The notes below the pieces were generated by a model, which saw only the letters and a program-made list of their open reading frames with translations, made no database searches and was not told where the DNA came from. From Prevotellaceae bacterium (GTDB taxonomy: Bacteria > Bacteroidota > Bacteroidia > Bacteroidales > UBA932), in NCBI GenBank assembly GCA_031284065.1, contig JAITAP010000107.1, positions 1 to 5,116 of the forward strand: a stretch of DNA of 5,116 nt. Reading direction: 5' to 3'. Positions 1 to 5,116 of this stretch are shown in pieces. The position numbers and the translations under genes are program-made. How positions within the stretch are numbered: the stretch's first letter is position 1; every line of letters starts with the position of its first letter.

Positions 1-187
1 CCGTAGGCTAAAGCCTACGGTTAATCAAGTGTCGTCCCTGCGGGACTTAAGAGGAGAACGCTATCGTTACCGTAGGCTAAAGCCTACGGTTAATCAAGTG
101 TCGTCCCTGCGGGACTTAAGAGGAGAGCGCTATCGTTACCGTAGGCTAAAGCCTACGGCTAATCAAGGGTCGTCCCTGCGGGACTTG
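1..187. repeat. 69-bp tandem repeat with two palindromes per unit (about 2.7 copies)
   Basis: Units begin at 1, 70 and 139, so the period is exactly 69 bp; the third copy ends near 187. Each unit opens with a perfect 9-bp inverted repeat (CCGTAGGCT, loop AA, AGCCTACGG), followed about 13 bp later by a second one (GTCCC, loop TGC, GGGAC), then a linker of about 23 bp. Copies 1 and 2 differ by one base in the linker; copy 3 has a few substitutions and lacks the linker. The near identity, linkers included, points to recent tandem duplication. This is not a CRISPR, because the linker is the same in each unit. Paired short palindromes between genes resemble REP/BIME-type elements, which RAYT transposases spread in many bacteria; that link is inference. 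The array starts at the window edge and may extend further left. Confidence 0.93.
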
Positions 188-208
188 CTGTCGTAGTTTT
201 ATATAGTA

Positions 209-397
209 ATGTGCTCTCGTTGCAACAAAGTCGTTGCTATCTTTAAAAACCCTTATTCTCCAAAAGCCCCCTTAGTAGAGGTTTTATCCTCTCTGCGCTC
301 AAATGGTAGCGGACGGAATTTGGCAGTACGCCGTAAATCCCCGTCGGGTTACACACAGGCAAAAACATTCGCAAAATTTGTGGACGTTGAAAATTAA
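209..397. other. Short open frames on both strands, probably not a gene
   Basis: A 62-codon frame runs on the + strand from ATG 209 to TAA 397. Inside it, a 41-codon frame runs on the - strand from ATG 368 down to TAA 243. Neither has a recognisable domain, signal peptide or membrane segment, and no Shine-Dalgarno or TAnnTTTG promoter sits at a convincing distance upstream of the + frame. The + product is basic (many Lys and Arg) and has CSRC near its N-terminus. The 3' end of the + frame overlaps the promoter assigned to the downstream glycosidase, which argues against it as a gene. It may be a remnant or a conserved intergenic element that happens to be open on both strands. I do not assign a function. 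Confidence 0.2.
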
Positions 398-408
398 CCC
401 TACCTTTA
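377..408 (+). promoter_or_regulatory. Bacteroidota-type promoter for the GH31 gene leader
   Basis: TTTG at 377-380 is followed after 20 bp by TACCTTTA at 401-408. This matches the Bacteroidota -33/-7 consensus (TTTG, 19-21 bp, TAnnTTTG) except for the last base of the -7 box. Transcription would start near 413-416, giving a leader of about 245 nt before the glycosidase start at 658. No better promoter lies closer to that gene: TACCATTTG at 604-612 has one base too many between TA and TTTG. Confidence 0.5.
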
Positions 409-412
409 CACG

Positions 413-657
413 CGAAAGTATCATTTGGTAAGCTATACCTGTAGGCGGTAAAAAATGTATAGGTTGCACTGCCTTGCCGGCAGAAGCATAAACGCTTTAC
501 CGCTTTCCCTCTCTGCGCACAGGGTGGTTAAAAAGGGCGGGACGTTCTGTGCGCGTAGCCATGCGGTATCGTATTGAATTTTCTACTACGAAAGCCAACA
601 TCTTACCATTTGCAGCATCAAAGAGTTGTTAATTCATTATAAAATTAGGTAGCAATT
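413..657 (+). promoter_or_regulatory. Long structured 5' leader upstream of the GH31 gene
   Basis: No credible coding frame fills this stretch, but it is rich in inverted repeats. A 10-bp stem pairs 443-452 with 496-505 (one G-U) and encloses a hairpin 469-473/479-483 (CTGCC, loop TTGCC, GGCAG), which three more pairs (465-467/486-488) extend. A second perfect 8-bp stem pairs GCGCACAG (515-522) with CTGTGCGC (547-554). CTATAC (433-438) can pair with GTATAG (457-462), crossing the 10-bp stem as a pseudoknot would. TACCGC (498-503) has a second possible partner, GCGGTA at 563-568. I matched it to no riboswitch class I know (TPP, cobalamin and c-di-GMP considered). It could be a cis-regulatory leader or a small RNA; the fold is read by eye. 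Confidence 0.4.
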
Positions 658-2277
658 ATGAAAAATGTATGTTTATCCGGTAAATCTAATTTACTGTTTT
701 TAGCCCTGCTTGCCGCCATCCTCTCCGGCAGCCATCTTTCGGCGCAGCACGTAACGGAGGTACAATCCTTGTCCGGAGAGCGCTGGTGGGGCGGCGTTGT
801 CGCCTACGGCACGCGAATGCCCTACGTGCAGCCGCTTGAGGAGTTTGACTTGGCGAGGCAAAACAGCGGCAACCAAACCGCGCCGCTGCTGCTGTCCAGC
901 AAGGGGAGGTACGTGTGGAGCGACCGTCCGTTTCTGTTTTCCGTCACGGAGCAAGGGGAAGGGGTTACGCTGCGCTCCGATTACGAGCGCATAGCCGTTC
1001 AAACCGCAGGGGCAACGCTGCGGGAGGCGTACCTCGACGCGTGCCGCAGGCATTTCCCGCCAAGCGGACGCCTGCCCGATACGCTGTTCTTCACCGCGCC
1101 GCAGTACAACACGTGGATTGAGCTGATGTATAACCAAAATCAGGCCGATATTCTCAGCTACGCGCAGGGCATTGCGGATAACGGCTTTCCCGCCGGCGTG
1201 CTGATGATTGACGATAATTGGCAAAAATATTACGGCAACTTCGAGTTCAAGCCCGATAAATTTCCCTCGCCCGGGGCAATGGTGGACAAGCTGCACAGCA
1301 TGGGCTTCAGGGTGATGCTGTGGATTTGCCCCTTTGTTTCGGCAGACAGCCCCGAGTACCGCACGCTGAGCGCAAAAGGCTACCTTATCAGCGACACAAG
1401 CGGCAAGCCCGCAGTGATTAGCTGGTGGAACGGGCAGAGCGCCTGCTACGACTTTACCAACCCCGCTGCCGCCGCCCACTTCATATCGGAGCTAAAAAAT
1501 ATGCAGCAAGCCTACGGTATCGACGGGTTTAAGTTCGACGCGGGCGACAACAGCTTTTACGCAGGCAGCCACCTGGTCAGCTACAAAAAAGACGCCATTG
1601 CAGCTGACCACACGCTTGCATGGGCAAAAATGGGGCTGGAATTTCCGCTCAACGAATACCGCGCCTGCTGGAAAATGGGCGGCCAAGCGCTGGTGCAGCG
1701 GCTGGGCGACAAAGACTACTCGTGGAACGCCCTCCGCCTGCTCATCCCCGACATGGCGGCCGCAGGGCTGCTGGGGTACGCCTACGCCTGCCCCGATATG
1801 GTGGGCGGCGGGCAGTACACCTCCTTTCTGAACGTAGATGAAAAAATGTTTGACCAAATGCTCATTGTGCGCTCGGCGCAAATTCACGCCTTGATGCCCA
1901 TGATGCAGTTTTCGGTTGCTCCGTGGCGAATTTTGGGTAAAGAAAACCTTGCCATAGTCAGAAGCATGGCGCTGCTGCACGAAAAATTTGGCGCATACAT
2001 TGTAGCCTGCGCACGGGACGCTGCGAAAACGGGCGAACCGATAGTGCGGCACATGGAGTACGCTTTCCCGAATGAAGGATTTGCCGAGTGTAAAGACCAG
2101 CTTATGCTGGGCGAAAAGTACATGGTTGCTCCCGTAGCTGCAAAGGAGAACACCCGGACCGTCAGGCTACCCAAAGGACGCTGGAAAGACGATACGGGTG
2201 AAATTCACAAGGGGGGAAAAACGATAACGCTCAGCGTGCCACCGGAGAGGCTGCCCTACTTTGAAAGGCTAAAGTAG
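658..2277 (+). CDS. Secreted GH31 family glycosidase, MYORG/NET37-like (putative alpha-galactosidase or alpha-glucosidase)
   Basis: A 539-residue retaining alpha-glycoside hydrolase of family GH31. Residues 1-29 form a signal peptide (Lys near the N-terminus, a hydrophobic stretch LLFLALLAAIL, then LSA before Gln30) with no lipobox Cys, so the enzyme is probably periplasmic. A short beta domain leads into the (beta/alpha)8 barrel from about residue 145: NTWIEL (151-156), IDDNW (184-188), MLWICPF with Trp222, then FKFDAGD with the likely nucleophile Asp294. The likely acid/base is Asp351 in LGDKDYSW, and PDMVGGG follows at 379-385. As I recall, the 57-residue gap equals that between the two catalytic Asp of human MYORG, a GH31 member reported to be an alpha-galactosidase. 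A typical GH31 C-terminal beta region (KYMVAPV, then LPKGRW) ends the protein. The substrate cannot be read from sequence. There are no SusC/SusD, transporter or regulator genes beside it in this window. The ATG at 658 is favoured because the signal peptide begins there. Confidence 0.88.
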   Translation: MKNVCLSGKSNLLFLALLAAILSGSHLSAQHVTEVQSLSGERWWGGVVAYGTRMPYVQPLEEFDLARQNSGNQTAPLLLSSKGRYVWSDRPFLFSVTEQGEGVTLRSDYERIAVQTAGATLREAYLDACRRHFPPSGRLPDTLFFTAPQYNTWIELMYNQNQADILSYAQGIADNGFPAGVLMIDDNWQKYYGNFEFKPDKFPSPGAMVDKLHSMGFRVMLWICPFVSADSPEYRTLSAKGYLISDTSGKPAVISWWNGQSACYDFTNPAAAAHFISELKNMQQAYGIDGFKFDAGDNSFYAGSHLVSYKKDAIAADHTLAWAKMGLEFPLNEYRACWKMGGQALVQRLGDKDYSWNALRLLIPDMAAAGLLGYAYACPDMVGGGQYTSFLNVDEKMFDQMLIVRSAQIHALMPMMQFSVAPWRILGKENLAIVRSMALLHEKFGAYIVACARDAAKTGEPIVRHMEYAFPNEGFAECKDQLMLGEKYMVAPVAAKENTRTVRLPKGRWKDDTGEIHKGGKTITLSVPPERLPYFERLK

Positions 2278-2346
2278 CGGTAAGCGGCAGGCAACAATCA
2301 CCCCCATTGCCCAACCTTGCAGCGTCGCCATATTGCGGAATTTTGC

Positions 2347-2354
2347 TATCTTTG
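2347..2354 (+). promoter_or_regulatory. Probable -7 element of the cysS promoter
   Basis: TATCTTTG matches the Bacteroidota -7 consensus TAnnTTTG exactly and lies 32 bp upstream of the cysS ATG, predicting a leader of roughly 25 nt. No TTTG lies 19-21 bp upstream; the nearest candidate, CTTG at 2316-2319, is 27 bp away, so the -33 element is weak or absent. The site lies in the 109-bp gap after the glycosidase, where I see no clear terminator. Independent transcription of cysS is likely, but readthrough from the glycosidase is not excluded. Confidence 0.5.
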
Positions 2355-2386
2355 CACAAAAAATAACGTAAAATACTTTGCACGTC

Positions 2387-3856
2387 ATGGGCACAACCCT
2401 CCAGCTGTATAACACGCTTTCGCGTAAAAAAGAAAATTTTGAGCCGCTCAACCCGCCTCACGCGGGCATGTACGTATGCGGCCCTACGGTGTACGGCGAC
2501 CCGCACTTGGGGCACGCGCGTCCGGCGGTTACGTTCGATTTGCTGTTTCGCTACCTCGCCCATCTGGGCTACAGGGTGCGGTACGTGCGCAACATTACCG
2601 ACGTGGGGCACCTCGAAAACGACGCCGACGCAGGCGAAGACAAAATTGCAAAAAAAGCGCGGCTGGAGCAGCTTGAGCCGATGGAAATAGCCCAGCGCTA
2701 CACCAACAGCTACCACGATGCCATGCGGCGGCTAAACGTGCTCCCGCCAAGCATAGAGCCTCGCGCCAGCGGGCACATCATGGAGCAGATAGCGCTGGTG
2801 CGGGAAATTCTAAAGCGCGGGTTTGCCTACGAAGTAAACGGTTCGATATACTTTGACGTGGAGGCGTACAGCAAAAAATACACCTACGGCAAGCTTTCGG
2901 GCCGGACGCTCAGCGATTTGATGGCAAACACGCGCGCGCTCGACGGGCAGGACGACAAGCGCAACCCCTTTGACTTTGCGCTGTGGAAAAAAGCCTCCCC
3001 CGAGCACATCATGCGCTGGGAGTCGCCGTGGAGCGTGGGCTTTCCGGGGTGGCATCTGGAGTGCTCGGCCATGAGCACAAAGTATCTTGGCGAAACGTTT
3101 GACATTCACGGCGGCGGATTGGACCTCATGTTTCCGCACCACGAGTGCGAAATTGCCCAGAGCGTCGCCGCCTGCGGGCACGACGCTGCGCGAATGTGGG
3201 TGCACAACAACATGATTACTATCAACGGGCAAAAAATGGGGAAGTCGCTGGGCAACTTCATCACGCTGGAAGAACTCTTTACCGGCACGCACCGGCTGCT
3301 AACGCAGGCGTACAGCCCGATGGCTGTCCGCTTCTTCATCCTGCAAGCGCACTACCGCAGCACCCTCGACTTTAGCAACGAGGCCTTGCAAGCTGCCGAA
3401 AAGGGATTGCAACGCCTGCTTGCCGCCAAAAAAACCCTCCCGCACCTCAAGCCCGCAGACAAATCGACCTTAGACGTGTCGAGCCTCGCCGCCGGCTGCC
3501 GCGCCGCGCTCAACGACGACCTCAACACGGCGGTGGCGCTGGCCGTAATAGCGGAGTGGATAAAAAATATCAACGCCGTAAAAGCCGGAACGGACGCGCT
3601 CACCGCTGCCGACATTGAGCAGCTGAACGCCGATTTTACCCTGATTACCTCCGATATACTCGGCATAAAAGATGACTCGCAGGCTACCGACCAAAAAAAC
3701 CTTTCGGCAGATTTGATAAATCTGTTGCTCAACCTGCGGCAGCAGGCAAAGTCAAGCAAAGACTTTGCCACCTCCGATAAAATCCGCAACGAGCTCGCCG
3801 CGCTTGGCGTTACCGTAAAAGACTCCAAAGAGGGGTTTGAGTGGAGCCTCCGCTAA
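2387..3856 (+). CDS. cysS: Cysteinyl-tRNA synthetase
   Basis: A 489-residue class I aminoacyl-tRNA synthetase (CysRS, EC 6.1.1.16) that charges tRNA-Cys with cysteine in the cytoplasm. The ATP-binding HIGH motif reads HLGH (40-43) just after MYVCGPTVY. The four zinc ligands that select cysteine are in place: Cys31, Cys226 (in GWHLECSAMS), His251 and Glu255 (in FPHHECE). The second signature reads KMGKS (283-287) instead of KMSKS; the first Ser to Gly change is, as far as I recall, common in Bacteroidota CysRS and not a defect. A helical anticodon-binding DALR-type region follows, and the C-terminal end (KDSKEGFEWSLR) is typical. Length is close to that usual for Bacteroidota. A TTG at 2378 would add three residues, but ATG 2387 gives the usual N-terminus (MGTTLQLYNTL). 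A likely promoter precedes it and an intrinsic terminator overlaps its stop codon. Confidence 0.97.
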   Translation: MGTTLQLYNTLSRKKENFEPLNPPHAGMYVCGPTVYGDPHLGHARPAVTFDLLFRYLAHLGYRVRYVRNITDVGHLENDADAGEDKIAKKARLEQLEPMEIAQRYTNSYHDAMRRLNVLPPSIEPRASGHIMEQIALVREILKRGFAYEVNGSIYFDVEAYSKKYTYGKLSGRTLSDLMANTRALDGQDDKRNPFDFALWKKASPEHIMRWESPWSVGFPGWHLECSAMSTKYLGETFDIHGGGLDLMFPHHECEIAQSVAACGHDAARMWVHNNMITINGQKMGKSLGNFITLEELFTGTHRLLTQAYSPMAVRFFILQAHYRSTLDFSNEALQAAEKGLQRLLAAKKTLPHLKPADKSTLDVSSLAAGCRAALNDDLNTAVALAVIAEWIKNINAVKAGTDALTAADIEQLNADFTLITSDILGIKDDSQATDQKNLSADLINLLLNLRQQAKSSKDFATSDKIRNELAALGVTVKDSKEGFEWSLR

Positions 3857-3866
3857 ATTTTTTTTT
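3836..3866 (+). terminator. Intrinsic terminator overlapping the cysS stop codon
   Basis: AGTGGA (3840-3845) pairs with TCCGCT (3849-3854; one G-U) around a GCC loop. TTT (3836-3838) and AAA (3855-3857) extend the stem past a bulged G. Nine T follow directly (3858-3866). The hairpin includes the last codons and the TAA of cysS, so translation to the end could compete with hairpin formation. It separates cysS from the perR unit. Confidence 0.65.
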
Positions 3867-3895
3867 GCCCGCGCCTCCATTTGCTTCTTTGAGCG

Positions 3896-3942
3896 CGCAG
3901 ATTTACGCAGATTTTGCATTTTTTCCGCTGCGTAAACCTGCG
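3896..3942. repeat. REP-like long hairpin built from short direct repeats
   Basis: The left arm CGCAGATTTACGCAG (3896-3910) and right arm CTGCGTAAACCTGCG (3928-3942) are inverted copies, 14 of 15 positions complementary, around a 17-nt AT-rich loop. Each arm repeats internally: CGCAGATTT occurs twice starting at 3896 and 3906, and CTGCGTAA twice starting at 3928 and 3938. A small perfect hairpin follows (TGCACG 3948-3953, loop CTAA, CGTGCA 3958-3963). The element lies between the cysS terminator and the perR promoter. It is not the primary terminator, because no T-run adjoins it. Its role is unknown. Confidence 0.6.
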
Positions 3943-3996
3943 TAACCTGCACGCTAACGTGCAATGAGACAGCTGCAATTTTTTTTTCTCAGAAAA

Positions 3997-4059
3997 AATT
4001 TGTATATTCAAATTGTTTTACTACCTTTGTATCGAAATCAAAATTGTAATAGATACAAA
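3997..4059. promoter_or_regulatory. Probable PerR operator region: three TTTGTAT half-sites 27 bp apart
   Basis: TTTGTAT occurs at 3999 and 4026 and as its reverse complement ATACAAA at 4053, each exactly 27 bp from the next. Around them are: AATTTG-TATATT-CAAATT (3997-4014), which covers the -33 box; TTTGTATC (4026-4033), which overlaps the -7 box and pairs perfectly with GATACAAA (4052-4059); and TTGTAATAGATACAA (4044-4058), a 7-1-7 palindrome sharing 10 of 14 fixed positions with the Bacillus Per box TTATAATnATTATAA. A repressor bound here would block RNA polymerase, which suggests PerR controls its own gene. Binding is inferred from the sequence. Confidence 0.5.
3999..4029 (+). promoter_or_regulatory. 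Bacteroidota consensus promoter of perR
   Basis: TTTG (3999-4002), a 19-bp spacer and TACCTTTG (4022-4029) match the -33/-7 consensus of the Bacteroidota primary sigma factor perfectly. Transcription should begin near 4034-4037, leaving a leader of about 30 nt before the ATG at 4066. This position rules out the in-frame ATG at 3964, which lies upstream of the promoter, as the normal start of translation. Confidence 0.8.
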
Positions 4060-4065
4060 TTTGTA

Positions 4066-4518
4066 ATGAAAACTCAAATCGAGGCCATAGAAAGGCTGGC
4101 GCAATTCGGCGTAAAGCCATCGCTACAGCGCATAGCCATTATGGGCTACGTGATGGATAACCTCGTGCACCCAACGGCAGATACCGTGTTCAGCGGCTTG
4201 TCGGCTTCTATCCCGACGCTGTCCAAGACCACCGTGTACAACACGCTAAAGCTCCTTGCCCGGCAAGGCGCTATCCTCGAGCTGAGCATTGACGACAAAA
4301 ACGTGCGCTACGACGCCAACATTTTTCGCCACGCCCACTTTAGGTGCAAGCGCTGCGGCGGCGTGCACGACGTTCCTGTCGGCGACTTTGAGGCGCTAAC
4401 CCTAAAGTACGCGGGCGACTTGACGATAACCGAGAGCCAGCTCTACTACAAGGGCTACTGCGGCAAATGCAGGGCAAACGCCGACGCAGAAGCCGACGAG
4501 GAAGCCCCTGAACCGTAA
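4066..4518 (+). CDS. perR: PerR-type peroxide-sensing repressor, Fur family
   Basis: A 150-residue cytoplasmic metal-dependent repressor. The N-terminal winged helix spans about 1-80, with recognition helix TLSKTTVYNTLKLL (51-64); the dimerisation and metal domain follows. All five regulatory metal ligands of Bacillus PerR (His37, Asp85, His91, His93, Asp104) align at a constant offset of two, as His35, Asp83, His89, His91 and Asp102. Asp rather than Glu at the last position favours PerR over Fur. In PerR, H2O2 oxidises the Fe-binding His residues and releases DNA. Two CxxC pairs (Cys94/Cys97, Cys132/Cys135) form the structural zinc site. The tail is acidic (ADAEADEEAPEP). ATG 4066 is chosen because the consensus promoter ends at 4029 and the protein then starts as family members do; an ATG at 3964 would add 34 unlikely residues. 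A rubrerythrin gene 86 bp downstream supports the peroxide-stress role. Confidence 0.88.
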   Translation: MKTQIEAIERLAQFGVKPSLQRIAIMGYVMDNLVHPTADTVFSGLSASIPTLSKTTVYNTLKLLARQGAILELSIDDKNVRYDANIFRHAHFRCKRCGGVHDVPVGDFEALTLKYAGDLTITESQLYYKGYCGKCRANADAEADEEAPEP

Positions 4519-4528
4519 AACGAGCATG

Positions 4529-4545
4529 TGCGTTACAGTAACACA
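4529..4545. promoter_or_regulatory. 17-bp palindrome between perR and rubrerythrin
   Basis: GTTAC-A-GTAAC (4532-4542) is a perfect 5-1-5 palindrome. Adding the flanking TG and CA makes TGnGTTACnGTAACnCA, symmetric except for one base pair and the centre. It starts 11 bp after the perR stop. The odd-centred geometry resembles a dimeric repressor site, but the sequence is unlike the TTTGTAT sites before perR. No TAnnTTTG promoter is visible between here and the next gene, so its role is unclear. Confidence 0.35.
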
Positions 4546-4552
4546 GTAATGG

Positions 4553-4576
4553 ATGCTGCCTACATGCAGGCAACAT
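4553..4576 (+). promoter_or_regulatory. Intergenic hairpin in the perR-rubrerythrin transcript
   Basis: ATGcTGCCT (4553-4561) and AGGCAaCAT (4568-4576) pair over 8 of 9 positions around a 6-nt loop. A run of A then T follows at 4587-4599, but the T-run starts 15 nt after the stem, too far for a standard terminator. It may be an attenuator or processing site that sets the level of the downstream gene relative to perR, or it may be chance. Confidence 0.35.
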
Positions 4577-4604
4577 TCGAATGAATTAAAAATTTTTTTA
4601 TGCT

Positions 4605-5116
4605 ATGAAAAAGAAATGGATTTGTACCGTGTGCGGCTACGTGCACGAAGGGGACGAAGCTCCCGAGCGTTGCCCGCAATGCAAGCAGCCAAAAGAGAAA
4701 TTTAAAGAGCTTGTAGAAGCGGAGGGTGCGCTAAAGTTTGCAGATGAGCACGTGCTTGGCGTTGCCAAGGGAGTTGACCCCGTTGTGCTGGAGGGGCTAA
4801 AGGCGCACTTTATGGGCGAATCTACGGAAGTTGGCATGTACCTTGCCATGAGCCGTCAGGCAGACCGCGAGGGCTACCCCGAAGTTGCGGAAGCCTTTAA
4901 GCGCTACGCATGGGAAGAGGCTGAGCACGCCGCCAAGTTTGCCGAGCTGCTGGGCGAGGTGGTTTGGGATACCAAAACCAACCTCAAAAAGCGCATGGAG
5001 GCAGAGGTCGGCGCGTGTGAGGACAAGAAGCGCATTGCCACGCTTGCCAAGCAGCAAGACCTGGACGCTATTCACGACGCCGTGCACGAAATGTGCAAGG
5101 ACGAAGCGCGGCACGG
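4605..5116 (+). CDS. Reverse rubrerythrin (rubredoxin-ferritin-like peroxidase), 3' end cut by window
   Basis: The first 170 residues of a rubrerythrin in 'reverse' domain order; no stop is reached before the window ends, and about 20 residues are probably missing. The rubredoxin-type Fe(SCys)4 domain comes first (Cys7, Cys10, Cys23, Cys26 in CTVCGY and CPQC). The four-helix ferritin-like domain begins near residue 40. Likely di-iron ligands are Glu72 (in GESTE), Glu105 and His108 (in EEAEH), Glu134, then Glu167 and His170 (in DEARH). Reverse rubrerythrins of anaerobes such as Clostridium acetobutylicum reduce H2O2 (and O2) to water with electrons passed from NADH through the rubredoxin centre; they are cytoplasmic and controlled by PerR. 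With perR directly upstream and no clear promoter of its own, it is probably co-transcribed. ATG 4605 is preferred: the ATG at 4600 reaches a stop after two codons. The ribosome-binding region is AT-rich with no Shine-Dalgarno. Confidence 0.9.
   Translation, partial: MKKKWICTVCGYVHEGDEAPERCPQCKQPKEKFKELVEAEGALKFADEHVLGVAKGVDPVVLEGLKAHFMGESTEVGMYLAMSRQADREGYPEVAEAFKRYAWEEAEHAAKFAELLGEVVWDTKTNLKKRMEAEVGACEDKKRIATLAKQQDLDAIHDAVHEMCKDEARH

Noticed and set aside
1..187. CRISPR array
   Set aside because: The segments between palindromes are the same in each unit, so there are no variable spacers; the period and structure fit a tandem repeat.
604..612. TACCATTTG as a closer -7 box for the GH31 gene
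   Set aside because: It has three rather than two bases between TA and TTTG, and the element at 377-408 is a better match with correct spacing.
700..1479. 259-codon open frame on the - strand
   Set aside because: It lies wholly inside the GH31 gene, whose protein has clear family motifs; it is a by-product of GC-rich codon use.
1509..1518. Match to part of the 69-bp repeat (AGCCTACGGT) inside the GH31 gene
   Set aside because: A roughly 10-base match in a frame encoding ordinary family residues, without the other palindrome arm; chance.
1492..2052. 186-codon open frame on the - strand
   Set aside because: Antisense to the GH31 C-terminal half, with no recognisable domain or upstream signals.
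3239..3241. KMGKS instead of KMSKS as a sign of a damaged CysRS
   Set aside because: All zinc ligands and the HLGH motif are intact and the frame is full length; Gly at this position is tolerated and, as I recall, usual in Bacteroidota.
2810..3292. 160-codon open frame on the - strand
   Set aside because: Antisense to the zinc-binding and KMGKS region of cysS, which is unmistakable on the + strand.

Overview
The window reads as chromosome from a member of the Bacteroidota, probably Bacteroidales. Three things support this. Promoters of the TTTG / TAnnTTTG type, characteristic of that phylum, precede genes, and strong Shine-Dalgarno sequences are missing. The cysteinyl-tRNA synthetase has the KMGKS variant of its signature. 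The perR-rubrerythrin pair is typical of anaerobes. Coding DNA is GC-rich, while intergenic DNA is clearly more AT-rich. All four confident genes are on the + strand and the last runs off the right edge.

Layout. Positions 1-187 hold almost three copies of a 69-bp tandem repeat, each carrying two small palindromes; the array starts at the window edge and may continue to the left. Positions 209-397 hold short open frames on both strands that I do not trust as genes. A good Bacteroidota-type promoter at 377-408 is followed by a leader of about 245 nt that can fold into several hairpins, and then by a secreted GH31 glycosidase of the MYORG/NET37 type (658-2277). A separate promoter element leads into cysS (2387-3856), whose stop codon lies inside an intrinsic terminator. 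A REP-like long hairpin (3896-3942) fills the gap before the last unit.

The last unit is a peroxide-stress module. It consists of a PerR-type Fur-family regulator (true start at 4066, not the upstream ATG at 3964) and a 'reverse' rubrerythrin (from 4605, cut by the window end). The perR promoter carries three regularly spaced TTTGTAT-type half-sites, including a Per-box-like palindrome, which suggests autoregulation. The regulator keeps all five PerR metal-ligand positions, and its neighbour is a peroxidase-type enzyme, so the two probably act together: PerR senses H2O2 and derepresses rubrerythrin.

The glycosidase, cysS and the perR-rbr pair have no evident functional link and look like independent transcription units. 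I see no phage, plasmid, CRISPR or defence genes. The least explained parts are the non-coding ones: the tandem palindromic repeat, the structured GH31 leader, and the palindromes around perR.
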